64,000 bases of DNA from Cheilinus undulatus (Eukaryota; Chordata; Actinopteri; Labriformes; Labridae), in the NCBI RefSeq assembly GCF_018320785.1, contig NC_054865.1, positions 35,588,398 to 35,652,397 of the forward strand. Direction: 5' to 3'. Of the stretch, positions 26,356 through 37,640 are shown in pieces. The notes under the pieces were generated by a model that did no database searches, had not been told where the DNA came from, and was given only the letters and a program-made list of their open reading frames with translations. Numbering within the stretch: the stretch's first letter is position 1; every line of letters begins with the position of its first letter. The translations under genes and the position numbers were made by a program.

Positions 26356-28311
26356 TCTTCCTCCACACATCTGCAGATGTAACTGAAATATCCCCATTTG
26401 ACTGTCATCCTCAAGGTCACTTGGAAAATAACTACAGAGAAGCTGATCAAAGAAACAAATATTAGATGTCAAGACTTTAAAGCTAGGATCTCTGATGATA
26501 TCTAACCATGCATACAGATTTGTATTCTTTGTTATAACATTGAAATAAAAATGCATCCATTTCCTTATAGGATCACATTCAGAAATTAAAATTCCAATAA
26601 AATGTAAAATGGGTCATAATCTAAGACTGCTGCTTTAAAGACACCTTCTGAAGAACAATAGAAGACTGCTGCTCTTTCAAGGAAATACAACATTCTCAGA
26701 GTCCAAACAAGGAATTTCTGTCAGATCAAAATGTGCAGGCAGGAGAGCACTCTTAACACTCAAGTGCCAATCTCCCAAATATAATGAAAGGTGCTGCATA
26801 CTATCAGGTGAAAAGGATTGTTGTCAAGGTAACCAGCCATCTGGACATCTGTGGGAGCCCACTAAACTAGACCTAGAGGAGAAACTTGAGAAAAATTGAA
26901 TTAATTTCACCTTTTTATCCTCCTTATGTTGTACTGTTCAAATTGCAGAGGGTTTCATTGTTTTGGGATGGGCATTCATCTAATCTACTGTGAGTGTAGC
27001 GTAAAATCTCACTGTAATTGGGCCTTAGGGCAATTATAGCAAGACTTCTTATTGGAGACAAAGAAGAAGAAGGGTGTTGCAGCCCTGGCATATTTCAGCA
27101 TATGCATGGTCAGCTGTTAAATTATTCAGGGTTTACAGAAAATCTGACTTCAAATCTAATACGTTTCCAGACCTTTTCGAGACCCTCCTGATATATCTTA
27201 AGACCCAGTTACACTGGTGACACAGATACATGCATGCTTTGTGCAGATTGTCCGATAAAAACAAAACAACAGTCAAGAAAATGCAGATTTGTTACTGCAG
27301 TATGCAAATAAAGCTTTCTTTGAGATGGTGGAGTTAACATTAACAGACTCTATGCTTCCATAACACTTGACTGCAAATCTGCTTTTAATTTGCAAAATCC
27401 TGTATTGCAAGTATGGGTCCCAGCCTCAGTGCCAACACCTTCTCCTCCAACCACTTCTCAAAAGCTTGCATTCACCCATAACTTACATGCATTGGATCAC
27501 ATAGTTAAGTTGCTAGCTAGAGACACAGCAGAGCTTCAGGGACGCACTAATAGCCCAACAGGCCAGAACACAAACAACCGTCCAGACTTAGGTCGAATCT
27601 GGTCTTCTATGAGAATCTCACTTGTGGTTAAAAGTAAATGTGGGCTAAAAAAAAAGCAGATGAACAACCTATTTTGACAAATAGAAAAATGAAAACAGCT
27701 ACAAAATTTCAGACCTTATGTTCCAGTATCCAAGACACTTTAATCCCTACATTTTACTAAATTGATTTATCAACTTTTTAAGACTCTGCATAGGCTAACT
27801 CTTGTTATTTTGAAAATAAATGTCTTTTTCATGTCAGATAGTTCATCAGAGAAACAAAGTATGATTAGGTAGCCTAAATGTTATTTTGGTACCTATGGTC
27901 TAATGTTTTAACTGTCATCTATGTCAAAACATAAAAACACAATCAAGGTTAATCTTCAGAGCACTTTAGCTATAGTTGAGACAACCTAAGCTAAAAAAAA
28001 AAAACTGAAATTAACTTGAAGCATACACAAGCACAGATTCAAACAAGCAACTAGTAGACCCAATTCAGCATACCCAAAGGCAAACATGGGTCCGTTTCAC
28101 ACTTCTCAGAGCTATTCATGTAAGCAGCAGTTAAACCAGATATGCCTAGATCCTACAGCAACCAGGTTAAGTTAAAACACGATTCAATCGGGGATATCTC
28201 TACATACTATCATTAGCAACAAACCAAACTCACCTCCACTGAAGTTAAGACCACTTCCTTCGTCTTCACAAAGGTGAACAGGTCCTCAACGATGAAGCGT
28301 TTTGGTGTCAT
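26356..28311 (-). CDS. candidate spliced gene, unrecognised protein (N-terminal exons)
   Basis: I do not recognise this gene. On the minus strand ATG at 28311 (context GAGGAGATGA) opens a 26-codon exon 28311-28234 (MTPKRFIVEDLFTFVKTKEV, then VLTSVE) ending at a GTGAGT donor. A 23-bp exon 27644-27622 follows, preceded by a CTGCTTTTTTTTTAG acceptor and followed by GTGAGA. Exon 26431-26356 (acceptor CTCTGTAG, donor GTGAGT) continues YFPSDLEDDSQMGIFQLHLQ and MCGGR. Phases agree (0, then 2, then 0). A possible last exon is 23460-23296, also phase 0. Upstream lies a CpG/ETS promoter-like block. Against it: no homology I know, a very small middle exon and no clear polyadenylation site. It could be a real small gene, a lncRNA or coincidence. 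Confidence 0.4.
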
Positions 28312-28560
28312 CTCCTCCCTACCTTTTTGCTAGCTAACGGCCACTCCGTGAAAACACTGTTAGCCTTTGTGTATTAAAATATGAAATATATTTCATAAAG
28401 CTGTTGTTTCTGCGTCGGTTCATCTCCAGAGTCTCAAGCTAGTAACTCGACAGCCGTTTGAGAATTAATTATTAATTTAATTAGTAACACCTGGTTTCAC
28501 CCTCGCCTGTATGGCAACAGACGGTGACCGGAAGTAGGCCTACAGATTTTTTATTTTTAA
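28312..28560 (-). promoter_or_regulatory. CpG/ETS promoter-like block
   Basis: In otherwise CpG-poor intergenic DNA, this segment has repeated CpGs (CGTCGGTTCAT, ACTCGACAGCCG, CCTCGCCTG, CAGACGGTGACCGG). It also has a consensus ETS/GABP site, ACCGGAAGTA (28527-28536), on the plus strand. That combination is typical of TATA-less housekeeping promoters. It lies directly upstream of the minus-strand ATG at 28311. A short upstream ORF starting at ATGAACCGACGC lies within the would-be 5'UTR. Confidence 0.45.
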
Positions 28561-28937
28561 ACACATAAACAAGTCAAACACGTCAACAATGCTACAGCGT
28601 TTAAATATCTGCTGAAATTAAAAGTCAATGTCTTAATATAAATGAACTAAAAACTCTTAAAGATTCAATTTGTGATAAAATGCCAATTTAAAATTTCTTT
28701 GTTTTCAGGGATAAAAGCTCTAATATTTCAAATTCATTCAACAACAACTTGAATTTAAATGATCCTACACAACTTTTATGGGCCCAATTTAAAAATGACC
28801 AAAAATGGAATAAAATAAACATGATTTGATAGTATCTAACAAAAGCATTAAAGATGTATTTAAACCATTGTCAAAATACTTGTCAACAGCCAAAGTTTCC
28901 AGGCCTACATAACACACAATAGCAAATCACTTTAAGT

Positions 28938-29413
28938 CAGTGGTTCTCAAATGGTGGATTGGGACCCAAAAGTGGGTTGCGGAGCAGTTTTCAGTGGGTC
29001 GCGGCTAGGTGTCTGAAAAAAAATGGTGGCAAACTTCCTGAAGTCCTTATTGGACATGCGTGATACCTTTGTTACTGTGAAATTGAGTAAATTTAAATGT
29101 TTGATCAAAATTTCAACTAATTTATCTCCTCTTCTTGCAATAAATGGTTAATTTTCCCGTTAAGATGAAGTAATTTCACATGTTTGGAAAGTTGGCAAAA
29201 ATGTACTCATAATGATGGGGAAAAAGGGTATAAAATGTGTCATTTTTGTCCCTTTTCTTTCTTTCTTTTTTTATATCAGGTGTTTTGATCCAGTGATGTT
29301 CCAAACTGCCATTAACTAAACATGGATTGTTGAACTCTTTTTGGAAACTTGGGTCGCGATCTGTCATAAGACAGACTGGTGGGTCTTGAGGCAGGACCAA
29401 CTGAGAACCACTG
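28938..29413. mobile_element. hAT-family MITE with perfect 8-bp target duplication
   Basis: The ends CAGTGGTTCTCAA (28938) and CTGAGAACCACTG (to 29413) are inverted repeats of the hAT type. CTTTAAGT is duplicated exactly on both sides (28930-28937 and 29414-29421). The interior (GGGTTGCGGAGCAGTTTTCA, GGGTCGCGATCTGTCATAAG) is that of a widespread vertebrate hAT-derived repeat. The 74-codon minus frame across it is chance. Confidence 0.9.
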
Positions 29414-29629
29414 CTTTAAGTCCCGATGGCACAACTGGAGAAGACTGGAGTAAGAAGAATAAAATACACATAATATATTTAGTTGAGTAAATTTATATGA
29501 TTTATTTTCATAATGCCAAACTCATTTTAATCTTTTTTAATCAAGATGACAACATAAATTGATCCAGCATAAATTTGACTGAGTACAGATTTGACTGGCT
29601 TGCTCAAACATGTGATACCCTCCTCTTTT

Positions 29630-30083
29630 GTAGCCTGACAAGCCAGATAAACTGTTTCATATATACTGCATGGATATAGTCCACATTCATCTGGAAAGGC
29701 TCCCATAGAAAGCATTTGGGAAGGGACGGTCTGGGCTTTTCAAAAAATGCTCAGAAGGTAAAAAGGAGGTATGTTCTGTCTCATTCATGACAGGCCAATC
29801 AGAGCAGCAAGAGAAAACTAGAAAAGCACTTGGAGAGCGCAGACCTCCGCCATTAGCCCTATCTCCCAATAGTGAAGAATCCTTTAAAAAATTCCTGGTT
29901 CCAGACGGTGATCCGGATCACTCTCAAAATCAAACCACTTTTTCCTTAGGCCATTTGTGACATTTCCTGAAAATTTCATCAAAATCCGTCCATAACTTTT
30001 TGAGTTATGTTGCTAACAAACAAACAAACAAACTTACAAACTAACAAACCCTGCCAATCACATAACCTCCTTGGCAGAGGTAA
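29630..30083 (+). mobile_element. RTE-like retroposon 3' portion
   Basis: The phrases GCCTGACAAGCCAGATAAAC, CTCCCATAGAAAGCATTTGG, ACTAGAAAAGCACTTGGAGA and CAGACCTCCGCC come first. They are followed by GATCCGGATCACTCTC and AAATCCGTCCATAACTTTTT, then CCTTGGCAGAGGTAAT; together they make a composite common in teleost genomes, with an end typical of RTE-type LINE tails. A (CAAA)n run lies at 30016-30031. It is truncated and has no coding frame. The class assignment rests on memory of such repeats. Confidence 0.6.
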
Positions 30084-30189
30084 TGAGTTTGTGTGCATGT
30101 GCAACTCCTGGGCTGTTAGGCTACCGCTGTCGTAGTTGTGAATGGTGAAGGTCCTCAGTGAATAAAATTCAACCTTTATTCTGCCCTGT

Positions 30190-30226
30190 AAGGGGTCCCA
30201 AAAGTTTGAGAACCCCTGTTCTAACT
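30190..30226. repeat. hAT end fragment
   Basis: AAGGGGTCCCAAAAGTTTGA and GAACCCCTGTTCTA form the end of a TTTGAGAACCCCTG-type hAT repeat, a different family from 28938-29413. The partner terminus is absent. Confidence 0.5.
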
Positions 30227-30239
30227 AAACTCAGCCTGT

Positions 30240-30372
30240 AGCTTTGGCCTTGTTCACCTAAAATGATGCTGATTGGTTCAAACAGCGTTCCACGTTGTAG
30301 ATTGAAGCTTTTTATGATGGATTTGCCTGATGACTGACATGGAGTCTTGCAAATCCACTGCTTTGCAAGGTT
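30240..30372 (-). repeat. unclassified interspersed repeat, copy 1
   Basis: Read on the minus strand it runs AACCTTGCAAAGCAGTGGAT, GACTCCATGTCAGTCATCAG, GCAAATCCATC and CCAATCAGCATCATTT. This is collinear with 61276-61425 on the plus strand. The two copies establish it as a dispersed repeat. The family is not identified. Confidence 0.6.
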
Positions 30373-32228
30373 CCTTCTTTTGTGGCTGCACAGTAATTTT
30401 TTCACTTTAAGTGTACCCTAACTATGCATCACACAATCAGATTTCTCCAGTGAACAGAACCTTGGTAAACAGGTAAGACACTGTATGAATCAAACTAGTA
30501 AGATATAAGGATTCTCAACAAATGTATAATGATTTTGATCAGATACAGATTATGTATTTATTTAAAGCTCTATATTGAGCCACCCAATGCCTTCACTGAA
30601 AAACGTAAGCAGTTTGAATGCATGGAGTGCATGAAGATGGTGTAATAGGGAAGTGAAGAACACATTTAGCTCCAAGCAAACACATTTAGTCATAAGCTTT
30701 GGTTTTGACTAGTTTTTGATCAGATAACATTTATGACTTGATCTCCTCTATTCAGCAGCCACAACAATTTTAACAGTGTGAAAACACACAGACATTGAAC
30801 CACAATAGCAGTTTAGTCATCATCAGATCACCAATGAAAAATATCTGTAAAGACACCTAAACACTGCCACAAGAGTTTTGCCTACTCGTCTTGTTGTCTT
30901 GTGACTCACTCCTGATGAATGATGTGGTTACTCTGGGGTTCATGATAACAATGAAGAAGATTTTCAGGGCTAGACTGAGGTTTCACTCCAAAGGAATACT
31001 GGAGAATCGTGAGTTTGAAAGTTCAGACAAAAAAGCAAAAGCAAATACTTTTAGTTAAGAATACAGAGCACACACAGTAGCTTTAGTAGAGCGAACAAAC
31101 AACCTTCCTCCACAGTTTTGTGTGCAAAAGGATCCAGACACACAAAATGCATATCATGAATACAATACTGTTTAAAACTCTAACATGATAATCACATTAA
31201 CAGGATTATATTCCACTGAAAAGTATCAGCCCATTAGCACATTTAGTCTCAGATTACATTTGTCTCACTTAGACATTTAACCTTTTGTGTTGTTTCTGCA
31301 TCTCTGGTTTCAGATTGAAGTGCTTTATTTTTCTTTCACTCCTTTTTTAGGCAAGCATACAAACAGCCTCTGGACATATTTTGGTTGAAATGGGCAGACA
31401 GGAACGTTGTATATATTAACAAGAGCTTGCAATGTTGCAAGATTCCTTGTTTGGACCTCAGGATACTAAAGATTAAACACAATCTGAAGAACCTAATGCA
31501 GTGTAAAGATGTTCCTCTGTTTAGAAGATATCTAAAACACGGAGAGATTGATATTCTTTCTGTACAAACATAAGAACTAGGAGAAACACTATACATAACA
31601 CTGATATAATGTGATTACTGAGAAGACTTTATTTGAGGAGTCGGCATCAGTGCAGGCTGCACATTCCAAAGTTTAATATAACTTCCTAATGTGGGCACTG
31701 ATATTTTATCCTACAAAGAGAGCAGATGGTTGGATTAGGTTGAAGATAAATAAGGTGTAATGTTGCATGTTAAAAACTCTCAGCCTGAATTTTAATTAGA
31801 TTATGAGACAACCAGCTGTCAGAAAGAGGGGAAACTAAAGAAAAGCTAAATAATTGTCTCTCAGTGCACTTTCTAGCAGCTTCCATGTCCCTTAGGTTCC
31901 CTCTATGGTGTGGACGGCATGCTCCTATGGACTTGACTAACTCTAACAACTACAAATAAACTTAGCACAAAAGTAAGGAAATTTGTGTTTGGTAGATTAT
32001 TTCCTTTTTGTAACAATGTTTCTTGGCAATCTTATACTGTTGGAAAGCCTGTTTATTACCCTTTTAAATGGCGTCACATTTGTAAGGAACATGCATTTGT
32101 GGGATGAGTAGCAGAGCTGAGTATGTAAGTTGCACCAATGAAAAATGTGCCAAATCTTCTCTGCCAATGCCAAACAGCTTATTTTGCTGCCATTGACTCT
32201 TGTTCAGTGTTTGGTTGATTGAAGTTTA
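30373..32228. other. intergenic, nothing recognised
   Basis: AT-rich spacer. Overlapping frames on both strands at 31336-31596 do not resemble any protein and have no splice or promoter context. I see no repeat termini. Confidence 0.45.
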
Positions 32229-32552
32229 GGGGTTGCGGGGGGGCTGGAGCCTATTCCTGCTGTCATTGGATGAGAGGCGGGGTACACCCTGGACTGGTTG
32301 CAAGTCAATCACAGTGCTGACACATGAAGACAGACAACCAGGTGCACTCACATTCACACCTACAGCCAGTTTAGAGTCACCAATTAACCAAATGAGCATG
32401 TTTTTGGTGGTGGGAGGAAGCTGAAGTACCCAGAGAGAACGCATGTGCGGAGAGAACATACAAACTTCGCAGAAAGGCCCTGGCTGAGATGAGAACCAGG
32501 GACCTTCTTGCTGTGAGGCAACAGCGCAAACCCCTGCGCCGCCATGCAGCCT
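32229..32552 (+). mobile_element. widespread teleost interspersed repeat (LINE 3'-end type)
   Basis: GGGGTTGCGGGGGGGCTGGA, then GGCGGGGTACACCCTGGACT, TTTAGAGTCACCAATTAACC, GAACATACAAACTTCGCAGA and GGGACCTTCTTGCTGTGAGG, follow the full order of a very abundant fish repeat often found at LINE 3' ends. The three overlapping open frames here (both strands) are by-products of its low stop density. The family name is left open. Confidence 0.7.
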
Positions 32553-33989
32553 GACAACAAATCAAAGAAATTTTATTTATGTAACTGTAAAAAACTGCAA
32601 AACTGATTCAGAATCTTTGTTTTGCAGCTATTAGTCTGTAGCAGCAGCTGGTTTAGTCTCTGAGTAAACTCTCCAGAAAAATGAACTGTTCTGGACTCAG
32701 TGACTTCTCTGTGCAAACTGGAAAGACCCCCTGCTCTAGCCTGACTGTGAAACTGTTAATGTTTCCGAGGACTTTAAACTGAGAATTAAAGCTGAGCAAG
32801 AGCTGCTGTCATTAATGAAGAAATGGCAAGCCAAAATAGGTATGAGCAGAGAGACTTTGAGTGGATAAAAGAGAAATAACAAGTCAGGACTAAATACAGT
32901 TTGAGTTATCACTACTTTTGAATTATGCAAAGGCAAAGAGGACATGCTTAAAGCTGAGTACAATGACATATTTTTTCCAGGCCTTTGTTGCTGGCATTTA
33001 AAATTGCTCATAAACACATATCTATGTACAGCACTGGAGATTTCTTGACATGTTGGTTACAAAAGAGGGATGCATACATTGTAACATTTGCATTTAAGAC
33101 ACACTCAAAAAAAAAAAAAAAAAAAAAAAGTGATGGTTTCTCTGGACTTTTATACACAATGAAACCACTTTCAGGGAGAATAATTAATTTTTGAGTCACT
33201 GAGTCATTTTATCAAGCACCTATTATAGTGATTTGCTGTTTTCCTAACAATGAGTTGATTCTTGATTAAAAAAGGAAACAATTTGAGGCATGCCATATTC
33301 AAAACCTGATTCAAAACCACTGTAAGGTAATTGAGAGGAAAATAAGCATGTTTTTGGCACTCTGCTGCCATCATGTGATGAGTAGAGGTAATACAAAAAG
33401 TTGCAGCTAAAGAAATAAATAAAAATAAATAAATAGCATGACATCATACAGAAACTGGTTTCCACAGCTGCCAAGACAGTTAAAAGAGGAGGTAATGCTA
33501 CAGAGACATGACATGCCACAACATGACACTATTCCAACTTTTTTGAAACATGTTGTTGGCTTTGAAAATTACACAGGTTTATATTTCTATAAAAATAATG
33601 ATATTTCTCCCTTTCAGCATTTAAAATGTGTCTTTGTGCTGTTTCTGCTCAAACTTAGAGTTTCCTTATTTTGCAAGACATCACTTTTTTTAAATTAACA
33701 TTTAACAAAACGCCTAAACTTTTAGGAATTAGGATTCTGTCTAACCGAGATTAAATGATTTAGAAATTTATCAAACTTTTTGTCAAATAAGTAAAAGGGT
33801 GATAGATAATTTTCTAATCTTCTTCCTGTTTTTTTCTCACAGCAGCAGAACTAAAATAACAATACCATAAACTATCACTGTCACACAGACGTACACCACC
33901 AATGTCAGATCACAGTAAGTCCAATCATGTTGGCCGCATGACTGCTCTGGTTGGACAACTTTATAATACTACTACTACTACTTCTACTT

Positions 33990-34025
<36 letters not shown>

Positions 34026-34519
34026 ATAATAATAATGTCAGGAACACTCTTGTCAGACTGTTTTGCCATTTTATTGCAAAATGGATATACAGTTACTTGA
34101 CAGAGAAGGTTCTGTTCAAATGATGCTCCCTGGGTTTTTTCAAGCAGCCTGACTTTCCAGGGAGTGCATGGCTAGAAACCCCCATATGGATAGATACATT
34201 AATGACAATGCATATTGAATACAATAAAATTAGTTCAAAAGCAATTAATCAATAGTAGCATGAATCTCAATATGAGGGTACAACAACCTTTTTGCTATAA
34301 TGGAGGAGGCTGGGGTGGAGGAGGCGAAGCTTTGATGGCAGCAAAAGCATAATGCATGAGTATAAATGCAAGAAGGAATAGTGAGAGGTATGCCATATTT
34401 AAATGGACCACTGTGTTGAAAGAAAGAGCTGTGATTGGCTGTGGAAGCTGGGAGGCGATAATTGGGATCGTCAGCTGATCACAGCTGGGTGTATGACTAC
34501 TGTGTCCTGTATGAGCTAA
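32553..34519. other. intergenic with simple repeats
   Basis: AT-rich spacer. It contains an A-run of about 22 (33108-33129), an (AAAT)n tract (33412-33434) and an (ACT)n tract (33967-34024). Frames crossing the A-run and the trinucleotide tract are artefacts. No gene is seen. Confidence 0.5.
33967..34035. repeat. (ACT)n microsatellite
   Basis: Nearly uninterrupted ACT trinucleotides with two TTCT interruptions, ending in (AAT)n. It yields an artificial T-rich run in the plus-strand frame 33902-34123. Confidence 0.85.
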
Positions 34520-34520
34520 C

Positions 34521-35137
34521 ATTCAAAAAAGTAGTTCTTTGGGTTTACTGAACAACGTTATATCAATAATTTCCACCAAAGTTATGTTAGATATAATTTT
34601 ATAGTTTTATTAATATGGCCAAAACTGACTTATGTACAGTCAACATGACTGTGTTAAGTAATACCAACATTATGTGGTCAACTTGGATTTAGTTAATAGA
34701 TTCATGTCTGTTTAACTTAACTAGGTGAATTTAGCCCAACTTAAATTTATTTATTAAAGCTAATGTAAAGATGTATGGATATATTTACTTATCTTACTCA
34801 TGTAAATGCAGCTAAATAGTATAACATCTATGTTACTCAGCTGTGTTTAGTTAGACCAACATAGCTTTAATTTTAGTAAACACATACCAACTTCAACAAA
34901 AAAAAATTAGTAAAAGCATTTTCAATTGTTTTGTATTCTAATTTGAAATCTGAAAACATTATTTTTTGCAAAAGTAAGTTTTTTGCACTATACTATTCAG
35001 CAATTTTGCAGCTATAGTGTTAATTAACCAGCCTACTTGCTAGCTAACAAAAGTTGACTACATGACTATATTAACTGATTTGAGCATAGGTACATTAATT
35101 TACTTCAACAACTCACTTGGTTGATTTTTTTGAGTGT
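34521..35137. mobile_element. AT-rich hAT-like MITE
   Basis: The left end ATTCAAAAAAGTAGTT and right end GGTTGATTTTTTTGAGTGT are imperfect inverted repeats. The flanks GAGCTAAC (34513-34520) and GAGCTTCA (35138-35145) share five of eight bases. The interior repeats CAACTTAA/TTAACT-like words, as in a common fish element ending TTTTTTGAGTGT. Non-coding and old. Confidence 0.45.
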
Positions 35138-35760
35138 GAGCTTCATTAATAACATTGTTATTTCAAAAGCTAGTTTTAAATCAATTTCCTGGACTCAAAC
35201 GAAAGTAGATTAAGGAAGGGATAAATGCTTTCCTCCATTTGATAAAATCATAAAACCTGCTTCATGTCTGTTTAACAAAAGGCAGAACAGTAGAGTTCCT
35301 CTAAGGTGGGGGAATGGGATGTAGTAGATTCTTTTTAAAACTGAAGGGTCACTTTTGTTTGTTACTCGGTAACCAGGGAGGATTTAGTGACAGCAGTGTT
35401 TGGTTAAAACATATTGCCAAAGCAAAAACATCAAATGAACTCTCTTTCTGTAAAGGACCAGTGAAGTTTGTAGCGAAAGAATCAGAGCTAAACCTTGAAT
35501 GAACGATAGACTTTCTCAGTTTGTAGTAGCAAACAGAATTTAGGATTAGGACTTGTGCTAATTAGCATTACCTAACAGGCACTTCTCTGCCTGCACAAGT
35601 AGCCAAAAATCTCTTAGTGAAGATTTTCATTGTTGGCAATGTTCAAGGGGAATTAGGATCAGCAGAGAGCAGCCTGTTCTAATGAGAAATGCTGCATTTG
35701 TATCAAACTGAGAGGGTAAAAACAAACCTTTGCTGTGAAACATTGTTTGATAATGACCAC
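35138..35760. other. intergenic, nothing recognised
   Basis: AT-rich spacer between two MITEs. No exon, repeat terminus or RNA structure is recognised. Confidence 0.4.
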
Positions 35761-35764
35761 TTAA

Positions 35765-36788
35765 AGGAACCCTGCATGATCAGACAAGTTCCTCTTGTTG
35801 GATAGATATTTGTATCTCTAGTGTGTATATTGAACTAAAAAACTCACTAGATATCTGCATTTTGAGTAATTTGAGTTTATAAACTCACCAGGAAGCCGCC
35901 ATGTTTTGGTCCGTGCAAGCGGTGTGACGTCACAGTTCAGCAGCGCTCCTTGCTGTTTCTATGCAGAAACCAGTGTTTCAGAAACGCGGCATGTCTTACG
36001 CACAAAAATTTTAAAATTTGAGGTCTCTTCTATTTGTTATTTGCACCATGAGCAGTTATCTGTCCATGTAGACAGGAAAATGATAACTACAGAGCCATAT
36101 TTACCTTCTTGTAGAAAATATTTATGTCTATATCTGCAGAATGTATTCGAACTCTGTTTCTTGATGAACCAGATGAAGGCCACGAGCTAAAATGCGTCTG
36201 TTTACTAAAGTTGTTCCCCAGGCATCGACTCTTTATGAAACTTTCTGTTCCCACACAGTATAGGTAAAGGTAAGCACAGTACGAAACTTCTGTTTTGCGC
36301 TTTTCAAAGTAAAAGTCCCCTTTAGTATTTCTTTGGAGAAACTCCCTTCTTATGTACATAATGCTTTTATTTTGAAAAGCTCCTGTCACACTTCCACTAT
36401 ACACTGAATTCAGTCACTTGCAGGAAGTTTTACTGAGGTAAAACTTAGGAGGAATGACAGAGCCTTGACAGCAGGGAGACAATACCAACACACAGCAAAC
36501 TCGTGTCTGATATGAAAGCTGTTCTGGCAGCAACAGCTGCAAGCAGCAAAACCATCTGAAAAGCAGTTACTGCATAGGAACGGAGAGCAGTGCTCATGGG
36601 GAGCTGCGGGAATGTGATGTCACACTACCAGCACGGACCAAAACATGGCGGCCTCCTGGTGAGTTTATAAACTCAAATTTACTCAAAATGCAGATATCCA
36701 GAGAGTTTTTTTTTTAGTTCAGTATACATTTGAGAGATATAAATATCTATCCAACAAGATGAACTTTTCTGATCATGCAGGGTTCCTT
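35765..36788. mobile_element. 1-kb DNA transposon with ~170-bp terminal inverted repeats
   Basis: The left arm (35765-35935: AGGAACCCTGCATGATCAG, GTTGGATAGATATTTGTATC, AGGAAGCCGCCATGTTTTGG, TGACGTCAC) reappears inverted at 36613-36788 (TGATGTCACAC, CGGACCAAAACATGGCGGCC, TATCTATCCAACAAGATGAA, CTGATCATGCAGGGTTCCTT). The flanks are TTAA (35761-35764) and TTAG (36789-36792), suggesting a TTAA target as in piggyBac or Kolobok elements. The roughly 680-bp core between the arms has no transposase-like frame; the two short frames there are unrecognised. It is therefore non-autonomous. Confidence 0.75.
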
Positions 36789-36792
36789 TTAG

Positions 36793-37640
36793 AGAATTTT
36801 GCAGATTTGACTAATTAAACTTATTTATTCTGTCCCATCACTTATGTTCTGTCTATGGTCCAAATGTAAAATTTTTTCACTAAAACATTTAAGTGATGGA
36901 ACATTTTGAAGAATTTGGGGTGCTATTTCTCTGAAGGAGGTGGTGGTGGGTGTTTCAACCAAAACATAAAAGATGAAACTTCTTCCTCTCCTTTCTTGTT
37001 AAACACCACGGCCACACTACCAAACATCTCATCTGTCTTGTTTCATTTATTAAGAATCGATCCTTTGATGAAATAATTCCAGGTTATTGTGCTGTTTTTA
37101 TTTAAATGCTCAGTCATCTTGGCTTCAGGCCGTCAGTCTACTAATGCTACTGAACATTCAGCAGAATGTCTCAACATGTGTGAATCTCAGACGTGGGACA
37201 GTGCAACTCTCAATGTACTGTTAATGCTCACATCTGCAGAATAAACAGGATGTTAGAATCCATGTACAATGATTACACTGCCCTGATCCGCTCTGCTGGT
37301 GTCAGTGACAATAGCACTGATGTCGATTGTACCTGTGGACAGTTAATCCATTACATGTCCTTGTCCCCTCTGTGCTGTCTGCTGGAAGTGCTGCAGTGGA
37401 GAGAAAAAGATCAATAGCTACTGCTTCAGGTTAAAAATCAAAGATGGCTCAGTCATCACAATAAAAAGCTGCTGGCTCCATTTTCTGGAACCTTTTCTCC
37501 AAAAATGCTGTGGTAACATGGGTGAAACTGTCATTTGAAATGTAAAAAATGGTTCTGGAATTGACCATCTTTGTCTAAAATTACTCTGAAATGCAGAGGT
37601 GAAGATATATTATTTTCTCTGTCCTCCATGTATCTATAAA
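36793..37640. other. intergenic, nothing recognised
   Basis: Spacer between the long-TIR element and the LINE fragment. The 74-codon frame at 37193-37417 has no recognised similarity or splice context. Confidence 0.4.

Noticed and set aside
27390..27677. 95-codon plus-strand frame near the candidate gene
   Set aside because: No splice context or recognised similarity. It overlaps the microexon candidate on the opposite strand but adds no support.
33008..33199. Frames on both strands containing poly-K or poly-F
   Set aside because: They are caused by the A-run at 33108-33129.
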